Source of the DNA: Rhizobium sp. AQ_MP
Lineage (GTDB): Bacteria; Pseudomonadota; Alphaproteobacteria; Rhizobiales; Rhizobiaceae
NCBI RefSeq assembly: GCF_014237835.1
Contig: NZ_JACJVI010000001.1
Span: 248,001-312,000, forward strand
Direction of reading: 5' to 3'
Length of the DNA: 64,000 nucleotides
Part shown: in pieces, positions 1 through 7,670 of the stretch
Position numbering within the stretch: the stretch's first letter is position 1
Layout: each line of letters starts with the position of its first letter
Position numbers and translations under genes: made by a program
The notes under the pieces: generated by a model
Database searches by the model: none
What the model was told of the DNA's origin: nothing
Seen by the model: the letters and a program-made list of their open reading frames with translations, nothing else

Positions 1-445
1 CGTCGAGCTTCGCCTCGCGCTTGCGCTTGTCGGAAACATGCACCTCGAGCACAGCGCGGATGTTCTCTTCGACCGTCAGCCCTCGAAAGATCGAGGCTTC
101 CTGGGGCAGATAGCCGACACCGAGACGCGCGCGCCGGTACATCGGCATGGACGTGACGTCATTGCCATTGATGGAAATCGTTCCTGCATCCACCGGCACG
201 AGGCCCGTGATCATGTAAAAACAGGTGGTCTTGCCGGCGCCGTTCGGGCCGAGCAGACCGACCGCTTCGCCACGGCGCACCACCAGCGATGCACCGTTGA
301 CCACGCGACGCGAGTTGTAGGTCTTCGTCAAGCCATGGGCGATCAGCGTACCTTCATAGCGCGACTTGTCGCCCGGAAGGCCGGTCGGGGTCGCGCCCTT
401 CTTGGGCCGCTTCGTCCTGGAAAAAAAGGGTATTTGCACGTTCAC
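1..445 (-). CDS. lptB: LPS export ABC transporter ATPase LptB (C-terminus beyond window)
   Basis: Cytoplasmic ATPase of the LptB2FGC complex that powers LPS extraction from the inner membrane. About 148 N-terminal residues are visible. The Walker A motif GPNGAGKT lies at residues 66-73 and the Q-loop segment GYLPQEAS at about 111-118. The ABC signature and Walker B would lie past the left edge. A GTG start at 445 gives an N-terminal extension of roughly 30 Lys/Pro-rich residues before the ABC fold, relative to E. coli LptB. The gene starts 9 bases after the lptA stop, so lptC-lptA-lptB look co-transcribed. Identification is firm; the exact start is less certain. Confidence 0.93.
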   Translation of the reverse strand, partial: MNVQIPFFSRTKRPKKGATPTGLPGDKSRYEGTLIAHGLTKTYNSRRVVNGASLVVRRGEAVGLLGPNGAGKTTCFYMITGLVPVDAGTISINGNDVTSMPMYRRARLGVGYLPQEASIFRGLTVEENIRAVLEVHVSDKRKREAKLD

Positions 446-454
446 GCGAATCCG

Positions 455-1009
455 TCAGTTGCTGGGCTTCTGCGACTGCGGGTCGAGCTGGATCTGAACG
501 CGCCGACCACAGCTTTCAAGCTTGGCCTGGCCCGATTCCATTTGAACCGTGAGTTTGCAGCCGACAAAGACATTCTGCCCTTCCGACAGCACCACGCGCT
601 CGCCTTCAAGTACGAAAAGCTGCTGTGCCATGTCGAAGTAACCGGTGTCGGCAGTCGCCTGCTGGGTTTCTGATGACAGGAAGACCTTGTCCGCGACATC
701 AATCTTCTCGATGTCGGCATTGCCTTGGGTGACGGTCTGGCCCTCGCCGCGATAATGGACCACCATGGTGCCCGCCTGCAGCGTTGTCGTTCCCTGGACC
801 ACCTTCACATTGCCGGTAAAGAAAGCCTTCTTTTCCTGCTCGCGGATTTCCAGCTGATCGCTTTCAATCTGGATCGGCTGATCGTTCGACAGCTTCAGGC
901 CGTTCATCTGGCTGTTGGTCGTCTGCGCGGATGCGATCGAGGCAAACGCGCCTGCCGACACGAGCAGGAAGCCAGCAAGAGAAATCTGGGCGAACGAGCG
1001 GTAAATCAT
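455..1009 (-). CDS. lptA: LPS transport periplasmic protein LptA (OstA-like)
   Basis: Periplasmic bridge protein that carries LPS between the LptC and LptD ends of the Lpt machine. The 184-residue product starts with a clear Sec signal peptide, with cleavage likely after ASIASA near residue 28. A beta-jellyroll OstA domain follows, with the typical patterns QIESDQLEIREQEKKAFFTG and VVHYRGEG. Two cysteines near the C-terminus (VGCKL and LESCGRR) could form a disulphide. The start codon overlaps the lptC stop by 4 bases (ATGA) and lptB follows after 9 bases, giving strong operon support. Confidence 0.93.
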   Translation of the reverse strand: MIYRSFAQISLAGFLLVSAGAFASIASAQTTNSQMNGLKLSNDQPIQIESDQLEIREQEKKAFFTGNVKVVQGTTTLQAGTMVVHYRGEGQTVTQGNADIEKIDVADKVFLSSETQQATADTGYFDMAQQLFVLEGERVVLSEGQNVFVGCKLTVQMESGQAKLESCGRRVQIQLDPQSQKPSN

Positions 1010-1734
1010 GGCTGAACTGCTTCCGTAGACGGATTGGTGCGGACGGCGGACGGCTCGATGTTCAATTTGACGCTGCCCGCGAAGATCATGGTTCGCCCCT
1101 TATCCTTCATCTCGAGCGAGTTCGCAACAATCGACGCACCTTTGGTCTGGATAGCGACCGGATCGTCCGTTTTCATCGTCCCGCCGGAAATATCGAGCTG
1201 CGCAGAATTGAACTGGGCATCAACGCCGCTGCTGAGATTGAGGGTGAAGGGCTTGTCGAGCGTAAGGAAATTCGCAGTGCGGTCAAAGATGCCGCTGGAG
1301 GCGACCACGCGCGCGATGACGCTGTCACTCACCGGTAGGGCGGCGGCGATGGTATCGAGCGTGATCAGGTTCGGGTTCTTGATATCCTGCAGCGCCCGCT
1401 CCGCCCGCATGGAGTAACGCACGCCGTTCTCATTGCGGCCGGCGATCGCAGGTTTTTCCATGACCACCTTACCGTCTTCGATCTTTGCCGATTCGATCTG
1501 CAATTCGTCCGGCAACATGCTGCGCACCAGGGAAACAGCGATAAAGCTGAACGTGATCACGAGGGCTGTGACGGGCAATAGGATCCGCAGGCGCCGGACT
1601 CGTCGCGAATGGCTGACAGCACGCCGATAGGCATCGGCGTCGGACCGGCTTCCGGCAGACTGAACCACATCTCCTGTCGCTTGCAGCATTCCTGTATCCA
1701 TCCTTGTGGCAGCCGGCTTGCGCCCGCTCACCAT
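1006..1734 (-). CDS. lptC: LPS export system protein LptC
   Basis: Bitopic inner-membrane partner of LptBFG that receives LPS and passes it to LptA. The 242-residue product has a basic cytoplasmic N-terminus of about 48 residues, one transmembrane helix at about 50-71 and a periplasmic beta-jellyroll domain. Sequence identity in this family is low, so the call rests on domain layout and on the tight lptC-lptA-lptB order. The N-terminal tail is longer than in E. coli LptC; starts at the Met codons at residues 12 or 16 are possible alternatives. Confidence 0.88.
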   Translation of the reverse strand: MVSGRKPAATRMDTGMLQATGDVVQSAGSRSDADAYRRAVSHSRRVRRLRILLPVTALVITFSFIAVSLVRSMLPDELQIESAKIEDGKVVMEKPAIAGRNENGVRYSMRAERALQDIKNPNLITLDTIAAALPVSDSVIARVVASSGIFDRTANFLTLDKPFTLNLSSGVDAQFNSAQLDISGGTMKTDDPVAIQTKGASIVANSLEMKDKGRTMIFAGSVKLNIEPSAVRTNPSTEAVQP

Positions 1735-1844
1735 TCATCCCGGTTTCGCATGTCCCACGAGCCTTGCCAATAAGATTGTGTCAGACCGGTTACAGCGGCA
1801 TGGGAATGATGCATGCCGCGACCGGCTGAAGAAAGTGAGGCGCA

Positions 1845-1876
1845 CGTGATCACGATTTAGCGTGTGACAGCTGTCA
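1845..1876. promoter_or_regulatory. Two perfect palindromes in the lptC/ihfB intergenic region
   Basis: The 249-base gap between divergent lptC and ihfB has no convincing gene. It holds CGTGATCACG at 1845-1854 and TGACAGCTGTCA at 1865-1876, both perfect palindromes with centres 21 bases apart, about two helical turns. This spacing suits operator sites for dimeric regulators on one DNA face. The cognate regulator is unknown. Confidence 0.4.
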
Positions 1877-1983
1877 TATCGCTCGCAAAGACGGCAATTT
1901 ATGGTTAAGTTGTTCCTTGACTGAGCTTTTTCGCTTTGGCAACTTTGTCGCCGCTCGAAGTCACAATAATGTAGGGGGTCCGC

Positions 1984-2286
1984 GTGATAAAGTCGGAATT
2001 GGTGCAGATCGTCGCGGCCCGCAATCCGCATCTTTATCATCGTGATGTGGAAAACATCGTCAATGCAGTGCTGGACGAGATCACCGACGCCCTGGCAGCG
2101 GGCAACCGTGTGGAGCTGCGTGGCTTCGGCGCATTTTCCGTCAAAAACCGTCCTTCGCGGTCCGGACGCAATCCACGCACCGGCGAAACCGTTTTCGTCG
2201 AGGAAAAGTGGGTACCCTTCTTCAAGACAGGCAAGGAGTTGCGCGAGCGTCTGAATCCGGGAATGGGCGACGAAGACGACGAATAG
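1984..2286 (+). CDS. ihfB: Integration host factor subunit beta
   Basis: DNA-bending nucleoid protein that pairs with IhfA and assists sigma-54 promoters, recombination and replication. The 100-residue product is full length for the family and uses a GTG start. The HU/IHF arm signature [20 protein letters not shown] spans residues 61-80, and Pro64 is the intercalating proline. The acidic tail GDEDDE is a small rhizobial-style extension. It is divergent from the lpt genes and followed by a LapA-like membrane protein. Confidence 0.95.
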   Translation: MIKSELVQIVAARNPHLYHRDVENIVNAVLDEITDALAAGNRVELRGFGAFSVKNRPSRSGRNPRTGETVFVEEKWVPFFKTGKELRERLNPGMGDEDDE

Positions 2287-2377
2287 TCGCTTTTCGCGTT
2301 GAAAATTCCGCCCCTGTCCTTAACTTGAGCCGGTGAGGTGACCTCTTTCACCTCGGACGCAGCAGGGAGTTGTCGAG

Positions 2378-2722
2378 ATGATCCGCAAAGTCGTGAGCCT
2401 CGTGGTGTTTGTGCCCCTCGGCGTGCTTCTCGTTGTTCTGGCCGTGGCCAATCGTGGGCCGGTCAGCCTGGCGCTCAATCCCTTCAATCCGGCCGATCAG
2501 GCGCTGTCCGTGTCTGCACCTTTCTTCGTCTTCCTCATCCTGTCGGTCATGCTCGGCATCCTCATGGGATCGGTCGTCACGTGGTTTACCCAGGGCAAGC
2601 ACCGCAAGAAGGCCCGCAACCAGTCGCGCGCGGCGCAGCAGTGGCAAGCGGAAGCGGATCGCCAGAAGACCCGTGCCGAGCAGATCGCCGGTTCAACTCT
2701 TCCGCAGCTTGGCGCGAAGTAG
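2378..2722 (+). CDS. LapA-family (DUF1049) inner-membrane protein
   Basis: A 114-residue protein with two predicted membrane helices (about 5-24 and 47-70), a short periplasmic loop containing NRGPVSLALNPFNP, and a basic coiled C-terminal tail. This is the layout of the LapA/YciS family, whose E. coli members act with LapB in LPS assembly control. The position beside ihfB is common for this family. A 7-base inverted repeat (GAGGTGA/TCACCTC, 2335-2354) sits just upstream. No LapB (tetratricopeptide) gene is adjacent, so a role in LPS control here is inference. Confidence 0.75.
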   Translation: MIRKVVSLVVFVPLGVLLVVLAVANRGPVSLALNPFNPADQALSVSAPFFVFLILSVMLGILMGSVVTWFTQGKHRKKARNQSRAAQQWQAEADRQKTRAEQIAGSTLPQLGAK

Positions 2723-2819
2723 CGTAAGCTGGACGGCCCTCGCGGCAAAATTCCTTTTCGCACCGGGCCGGCAATGCTAAGGGCAGGCCGAAACGAACGA
2801 GACACGACGGATCATCCAC

Positions 2820-3962
2820 GTGAAGAACAAGGAACGTCGCCCCGGTGCCAAGCCATTTCCGGGAGCGAAGGCAAAAGCCGGTGGCGACAAACGGCAAGGA
2901 TCGGCAAAGCCCGCATCAGCCAAGCGGCCGGACGAGCGCCAGAACCACGCGCCGCGTCGCCAACCCGATTTGGCAAAAGCCAAGCCTCAGCCGCAGGCTG
3001 CCGAGACCGGATCCGAACCGGCCCGCGTTCTGACGGTCCGCAGTGGGGACCGTCCGGCCGAACGCGTGCCGTTGATCCTGGAATCGACCGGGGCCGGCGA
3101 TTTCCATCTGATTGACAGTGGTGAGGGACAGAAGCTCGAACAATACGGCCCCTATCGCATCGTCCGCCCTGAGGCGCAGGCACTCTGGCCGCGCTCGCTG
3201 CCCGCCCATGTCTGGGAGAAGGCGGATGCCGTTTTTACCGGTGACACCGATGAGGACGGCATGGGCCGGTGGCGCTTCCCGCGCGAAGCACTCGGCGAAA
3301 CCTGGCCGCTCGCACTCCTGGGCGTCGATTTCCACGGCCGTTTTACCGCCTTTCGCCATGTTGGCGTATTCCCCGAACAGATTGCCCACTGGACCTGGAT
3401 GAAGGAAAGGATCGAGGAGGCGAAGCGCCCGCTGAAGGTCCTCAATCTTTTCGGCTATACCGGTGTCGCCTCACTGGTCGCCGCAGCGGCCGGGGCCGAA
3501 GTCACCCATGTCGACGCGTCGAAGAAGGCGATCGGCTGGGCACGCGAAAACCAGTCGCTGAGCCGTCTCGACAAGGCGCCGATCCGCTGGATCTGCGAGG
3601 ATGCGATGAAGTTCATCCTGCGTGAGGAGCGCCGCGGCCATCGCTACGATATCATCCTGACCGACCCGCCGAAATTCGGCCGTGGCCCGAATGGCGAGGT
3701 CTGGCAGCTGTTCGACCACCTGCCGCTGATGCTCGATGTCTGCCGCGAGCTTCTGGCGCCGAAAGCGGTCGGCCTGGTGTTGACCGCCTATTCGATCCGC
3801 GCGAGCTTCTATTCCATTCACGAGTTGATGCGGGAAACCATGCGCGGCAAGGGCGGCTTGGTCGAAGCCGGAGAACTGGTCATCCGCGAGGCCGGCCTCG
3901 ATGGCAGGACGCCGGGCCGCGCGCTGTCCACCTCTCTCTTCAGCCGCTGGGTACCGAAATGA
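2820..3962 (+). CDS. Class I SAM-dependent methyltransferase, RlmI/RlmK-like
   Basis: Probable RNA methyltransferase of the COG1092 type, acting on 23S rRNA in known relatives. Residues 1-70 are a low-complexity Lys/Ala/Pro/Arg extension that may bind RNA. The catalytic domain has the SAM-binding motif LNLFGYTGVAS at about 209-219, the acidic SAM ligand VDAS at about 231-234 and a DPPKFGRG active-site loop at about 282-289. A GTG start is used at 2820. The stop overlaps the start of the following TrmH-type methyltransferase by 4 bases, implying translational coupling. The target nucleotide cannot be read from sequence. Confidence 0.82.
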   Translation: MKNKERRPGAKPFPGAKAKAGGDKRQGSAKPASAKRPDERQNHAPRRQPDLAKAKPQPQAAETGSEPARVLTVRSGDRPAERVPLILESTGAGDFHLIDSGEGQKLEQYGPYRIVRPEAQALWPRSLPAHVWEKADAVFTGDTDEDGMGRWRFPREALGETWPLALLGVDFHGRFTAFRHVGVFPEQIAHWTWMKERIEEAKRPLKVLNLFGYTGVASLVAAAAGAEVTHVDASKKAIGWARENQSLSRLDKAPIRWICEDAMKFILREERRGHRYDIILTDPPKFGRGPNGEVWQLFDHLPLMLDVCRELLAPKAVGLVLTAYSIRASFYSIHELMRETMRGKGGLVEAGELVIREAGLDGRTPGRALSTSLFSRWVPK

Positions 3963-4819
3963 CCGATGATTTTCGCCATGAGGGGCCGCGCCGCGTCGGT
4001 CAGGTCAAGGAAGTCACCAGCCTCGCCAATCCCATCATCAAGGATATCAAGGCGCTGTCGCTGAAGAAGGCGCGCGATGAGAGCCGCACCTTCCTCGCCG
4101 AAGGTCTGAAGCTCGTCATCGACGCTCTGGATCGCGGCTGGACCATTCGCACGCTGGTCTACGCCAAGGCCGGCAAGGGCAAGCCGCTGGTCGAAAAGGT
4201 CGCCGCCCGCACGGTGGCCGCTGGCGGTCTTGTGCTCGAAGTCAGCGAAAAGGTCATGTCCTCGATCACGCGGCGCGAGAACCCGCAAATGGTCGCCGCC
4301 GTCTTCGAACAGCGCTGGACAGCGCTGACGGATATCCAGCCTAATGGCTCCGAAACCTGGATCGCGCTGGATCGCGTCCGCGATCCCGGAAATCTCGGCA
4401 CGATTATCCGCACGGCAGACGCCGCCGGCGCGTCGGGCGTTATCCTCGTCGGCGATTGCACCGATCCCTTCTCGCTGGAAACCGTGCGCGCTACCATGGG
4501 TTCGATGTTCGCCCTGCCGCTGGTGAAGACCACGTCTGCCGAGTTCCTCAAATGGAAGAAGTCGGTCGATGCCCGTCTGGTGGCCACGCATCTCGCCGGC
4601 GCCGTCGACTATCGCACCATCGACTACAAATCGAAGCCGGTCATCCTGATGATGGGCAACGAACAGTCTGGCCTGCCTGATGATCTGGCCCAGGCCGCCG
4701 ACAAGCTCGCCCGCATTCCTCAGGTCGGCATGGCCGACAGCCTCAATCTGGCGGTCGCAACCGGGGTCATGCTCTTTGAGGTTCGGCGCCACCTTCTGAC
4801 GCTCGAAGGAGCCAAGTGA
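3959..4819 (+). CDS. TrmH/SpoU-family RNA 2'-O-methyltransferase
   Basis: Transfers a methyl group from SAM to a ribose 2'-hydroxyl in rRNA or tRNA. The 286-residue product has an N-terminal substrate-binding domain (about 15-110) and a C-terminal SPOUT domain. The SPOUT motifs are [20 protein letters not shown] (about 138-157), [10 protein letters not shown] and a C-terminal [11 protein letters not shown], which together form the trefoil knot. It overlaps the upstream methyltransferase by 4 bases and the downstream lspA start by 4 bases. The substrate is undetermined; RlmB-like 23S rRNA modification is the best guess. Confidence 0.85.
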   Translation: MTDDFRHEGPRRVGQVKEVTSLANPIIKDIKALSLKKARDESRTFLAEGLKLVIDALDRGWTIRTLVYAKAGKGKPLVEKVAARTVAAGGLVLEVSEKVMSSITRRENPQMVAAVFEQRWTALTDIQPNGSETWIALDRVRDPGNLGTIIRTADAAGASGVILVGDCTDPFSLETVRATMGSMFALPLVKTTSAEFLKWKKSVDARLVATHLAGAVDYRTIDYKSKPVILMMGNEQSGLPDDLAQAADKLARIPQVGMADSLNLAVATGVMLFEVRRHLLTLEGAK

Positions 4820-5313
4820 CCATGCTTGCAGCCTTCAATCGACCGCTGCCCGTCCTCGCCTTCATCGCGATTGCCCTGATCCTCGACCAGGCCATCAAAT
4901 ACGCGGTCGAGATTTACCTGCCGATGCACGAGCTGATCCCGGTCTTGCCGTTCTGGGCGCTCTACCGCACCCACAATCTCGGTGTCGCCTTTTCCATGCT
5001 ATCGCATCTCGACAGCTGGTTCATCGTCGCCCTGCGTCTTGTGATTGTGGGCTTCGTTCTGTGGCTCTGGCGCAAGACCGGCCCGGAACAGCATTTCGCC
5101 CATCTTGGCTTCGCCATGATCATTTCCGGCGCGCTCGGCAACATCATCGATCGCTTCACCTATGGCTACGTTGTGGACTACATTCTGTTCTACACCCAGA
5201 CATGGTCCTTCGCGGTTTTCAATCTTGCAGATAGCTTCATCACAATCGGTGCGATCTGCATCGTCATTGACGAGATCATCCAGCATCGCAAGCCGAAGTC
5301 GCCGGAGGCGTGA
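4816..5313 (+). CDS. lspA: Lipoprotein signal peptidase II
   Basis: Inner-membrane aspartyl protease that cleaves prolipoprotein signal peptides after Lgt lipidation. The 165-residue product has four hydrophobic segments. Catalytic aspartates are Asp121 (VVDYI) and Asp139 (FNLADS), with conserved NLGVAFS at 54-60 and GNIIDR at 108-113. GTG at 4816 lies 4 bases after AAGGAG and overlaps the upstream stop; ATG at 4822 is an alternative. The second maturation enzyme of this pathway, Lnt, is encoded further downstream at 27.8 kb. Confidence 0.95.
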   Translation: MTMLAAFNRPLPVLAFIAIALILDQAIKYAVEIYLPMHELIPVLPFWALYRTHNLGVAFSMLSHLDSWFIVALRLVIVGFVLWLWRKTGPEQHFAHLGFAMIISGALGNIIDRFTYGYVVDYILFYTQTWSFAVFNLADSFITIGAICIVIDEIIQHRKPKSPEA

Positions 5314-5316
5314 CAG

Positions 5317-5355
5317 CCGTCATGAAACTTCGAAGTTTTGTCACTTTCCTGTAGC
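5317..5355 (+). promoter_or_regulatory. Candidate PHO-box region upstream of olsB
   Basis: Between lspA and olsB, TTGTCAC (5338) and CTGTAGC (5349) start exactly 11 bases apart, the PhoB repeat spacing. A third half-like element CCGTCAT starts at 5317. Each matches the CTGTCAT half-site imperfectly. The region also contains the palindrome AAACTTCGAAGTTT (5325-5338). Ornithine-lipid synthesis is known to rise under phosphate limitation in rhizobia. Matching is by eye only. Confidence 0.4.
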
Positions 5356-5399
5356 AGTGTCGTGTTTAAAGGCCGTGACTTCAACGCTGGATAGATCCG

Positions 5400-6281
5400 A
5401 TGAGCGTGGAACTGATCGAACGAGACCTTATCCTGGAAAGCCCGGCTGCACCGTCGCTGGCGCTTTCTGCATCCCGTGATCTTCTTGGCCGCATTGGCAG
5501 TCTTGAAACGCGTCTTGCCCGCAACGAGCGCGAGATCGACGCCGCCCAGGCTGTGCGCTACCGCGTCTTCGTCGAGGAGATGAACGCTCAGGTCGACCCG
5601 GAATGCGCCCGTCGTGGCCGCGACATCGACCACTGGGACATCGTCTGCGATCACCTGCTGGTTCTCGACCGCGGAATCGAGGGCGATACGGAAGACCAGA
5701 TCGTCGGCACCTATCGCCTGCTGCGCCATGAAGTGGCGATGAGCCATGGTGGTTTTTATTCGAGCTCCGAGTTTGCCGTCGGCGATCTCGTGGCCCGCCA
5801 CAAGGACAAGCGCTTCATGGAGCTCGGACGCTCCTGCGTCCTGCCGCAATACCGAACCAAGCGCACGGTTGAATTGCTTTGGCAGGGCTGCTGGGCCTAT
5901 GCGCTGCAGCACCGGATCGACGCCATGTTCGGCTGCGGCTCTTTCCCCGGCACGCAGCCGGAAGAGCATGCACTGGCTCTCTCCTTCCTGCATCAGAACG
6001 CCGTCGCGCGCGGCGAATGGGCCGTCGATGCCCTGCCGCATCTCTATCGCGAGATGGACCTGATGCCATCGGAAGCCGTCAATGCCCGGCGCGCCCTCTT
6101 CGCCATGCCGCCGCTGATCAAAGGGTATCTGCGTCTCGGTGCCATGGTCGGCAATGGCGCGGTGGTCGACCAGGCTTTCAACACAACGGACGTGCTGATC
6201 ATCCTGCCGATCTCGAGCATCTCCGGCCGTTACGTGAATTACTACGGCGCCGACGCCGGCCGCTTCGCCAGCGCCAGCTGA
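5400..6281 (+). CDS. olsB: L-ornithine N-alpha-acyltransferase OlsB
   Basis: GNAT-type acyltransferase that moves a 3-hydroxyacyl group from acyl-ACP to the alpha-amino group of ornithine, making lyso-ornithine lipid, the first step of phosphorus-free ornithine lipid synthesis. The 293-residue length fits. Family features are the opening RYRVFVEEMNAQVDP, the central DHLLVLDR then VGTYRLLRHEVA, ELGRSCVLPQYRTK and the C-terminal PPLIKGYLRLGA. The partner OlsA is encoded about 17 kb downstream, and tme lies nearby, as remembered for Sinorhizobium meliloti. A PHO-box-like region precedes it. Confidence 0.9.
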   Translation: MSVELIERDLILESPAAPSLALSASRDLLGRIGSLETRLARNEREIDAAQAVRYRVFVEEMNAQVDPECARRGRDIDHWDIVCDHLLVLDRGIEGDTEDQIVGTYRLLRHEVAMSHGGFYSSSEFAVGDLVARHKDKRFMELGRSCVLPQYRTKRTVELLWQGCWAYALQHRIDAMFGCGSFPGTQPEEHALALSFLHQNAVARGEWAVDALPHLYREMDLMPSEAVNARRALFAMPPLIKGYLRLGAMVGNGAVVDQAFNTTDVLIILPISSISGRYVNYYGADAGRFASAS

Positions 6282-6354
6282 TCCTCGTCTCCCCATCGGG
6301 CAGAAGGTGGCGCGCAGCGCTCAGATGCAACTCGTTGCACTGGGGATGAGGGTG
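6281..6354. repeat. Imperfect intergenic palindromic element (RIME-like fragment)
   Basis: Right after olsB an outer imperfect inverted repeat (CCTCGTCTCCCC at 6283-6294, GGGGATGAGGG near 6342-6352) encloses a hairpin TGCAA-CTCG-TTGCA at 6326-6339. This resembles the mosaic palindromic repeats scattered in rhizobial intergenic DNA. It may also act as a 3' stem-loop for olsB. Family assignment is by appearance only. Confidence 0.35.
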
Positions 6355-6391
6355 CGGCGAAGCCAAAAGAGAAGGCCTCGGCTCGGTCGTT

Positions 6392-6619
6392 TCAGCGTGA
6401 CACCCCACATCGGGCCGAAAACTCATTGGCGAAGCCGTCCCGGCAACCATGCGCCAGTTTCGCCTGGCCCGTCCGCATGGGCATCTCCGCGACCATGGGC
6501 AGGTCGGCAAGCTCGCGAAGGCTCATGCCTGTCAGCGCCGGGTATCCCAGGGGATCGTGTCGCCAGTCGACAGCCTTGCATGGCGTGGCTTCGTAGCGTC
6601 TCCAGAGAAACTTGAACAT
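6392..6619 (-). CDS. Small hypothetical protein divergent from LysR gene
   Basis: A 75-residue ORF with ATG at 6619, preceded at good spacing by a purine-rich GAGGTGGA, so translation is plausible. The product contains WRHDPLGYPALTGMSLRELADLP, shown here in two parts as WRHDPLGYPAL (from residue 19) and TGMSLRELADLP. The second part recalls the RELAD core of short DUF1127-like proteins. There is no signal peptide or membrane segment. It is transcribed away from the LysR-type regulator at 6736, an arrangement in which the regulator often controls its neighbour. Function unknown. Confidence 0.45.
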   Translation of the reverse strand: MFKFLWRRYEATPCKAVDWRHDPLGYPALTGMSLRELADLPMVAEMPMRTGQAKLAHGCRDGFANEFSARCGVSR

Positions 6620-6735
6620 GATTCCACCTCGACACCGCTGCTAGGGTGACCTTTGCGTTCTGAATGGTTGGATTTTCGACTGAGTTTGCCGCAATTTCAA
6701 TTGAGTTTTGTCCGCAAGCCATTTAGTTTTTCTAT

Positions 6736-7653
6736 ATGAAGAGCCTCAATCAGGTACATTTGAATGGCCTGCGTGCCGTGGAAGCCGTCGGCCGTCTTGG
6801 TTCGCTTCAGGCCGCAGCGGACGATCTTGGCGTGTCGATCGGTGCCGTCAGCCAGCAGGTCATCAAGACCGAGCAGCAGCTTGGCCGTCCGCTCTTCGAA
6901 CGCACCAGCCGCGGCATGCTGCCGGTCGAAACCGCTGTGGATGTGCTGGCGCGTCTATCGGACGGATTTCGTCACCTGTCGGGCGCCGTGGACCTGGCGA
7001 AACGCAGCGATGACAGCGTGCTGACCATATCAGTCGCCCCTGTCTTCGCAGCCCGTTGGCTCGTTCATCGGATCCCGGCCTTTTCGGAGCGCTTTCCAGA
7101 GATCGGCCTGCGCATCGATGCCAATGACCGCCTGACCGACGCCAGCCAGACAGATGTCGATCTGAGAATCCGGGTTGGACGCGGTCACTGGCCGGGCTTC
7201 AAGGCCGAGCTGATCCTCGAACAGCGCGTGGCTCCGCTCTGCACACCGGCGATGGCCGCAGCGCTTGAAAAGCCCGCAGACATCCTCGACCTGCCCAAGG
7301 TGATCGATGGCCGGGCGATGTTCACCTGGGATGTCTGGCTTTCCGCCGTGAGTCTCGAGGGTGCGGAGATCAAGGCGCGCCACACCTTCAGCGAAGCCTC
7401 GCTCTGCCTCGATGCGACGATTGCCGGGCAGGGGGTGATGCTCGCCTGGCAGACCATCGCCTCGCATCAGTTGCAGCACGGCCAGCTCGTCGCGCCCTTT
7501 GGCCCGGCGGTTAAGACCGGCTTCGGCCATTACTTCGTGACATCAGAGAATGCGCGGCGTTCCGACAAGGTGGAAAAGTTCAAGCGCTGGCTGAAGCGGG
7601 AGCTCGACGACGACATGGAGCGGCTCGCAAAAGCCGCGCCTGTTTTCGCTTGA
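6736..7653 (+). CDS. LysR-family transcriptional regulator (GcvA-like)
   Basis: DNA-binding regulator of 305 residues. The N-terminal winged helix-turn-helix (about 8-65) contains LGSLQAAADDLGVSIGAVSQ, then QLGRPLFERTSRGM. The C-terminal periplasmic-binding-like effector domain starts near residue 95. The style (LNGLRAVEAVGRLGSLQAAA) is GcvA-like. It is divergent from the small ORF at 6392-6619 across a 116-base AT-rich gap, which probably holds the shared control region. The effector cannot be inferred. Confidence 0.88.
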   Translation: MKSLNQVHLNGLRAVEAVGRLGSLQAAADDLGVSIGAVSQQVIKTEQQLGRPLFERTSRGMLPVETAVDVLARLSDGFRHLSGAVDLAKRSDDSVLTISVAPVFAARWLVHRIPAFSERFPEIGLRIDANDRLTDASQTDVDLRIRVGRGHWPGFKAELILEQRVAPLCTPAMAAALEKPADILDLPKVIDGRAMFTWDVWLSAVSLEGAEIKARHTFSEASLCLDATIAGQGVMLAWQTIASHQLQHGQLVAPFGPAVKTGFGHYFVTSENARRSDKVEKFKRWLKRELDDDMERLAKAAPVFA

Positions 7654-7670
7654 AGGCGTGCAGGCCTTGA

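Noticed and set aside
1735..2040. 101-codon minus-strand frame in the lptC/ihfB gap
   Set aside because: It lacks a good start site, overlaps ihfB, and would cover the palindromic control region. No similarity recognised.
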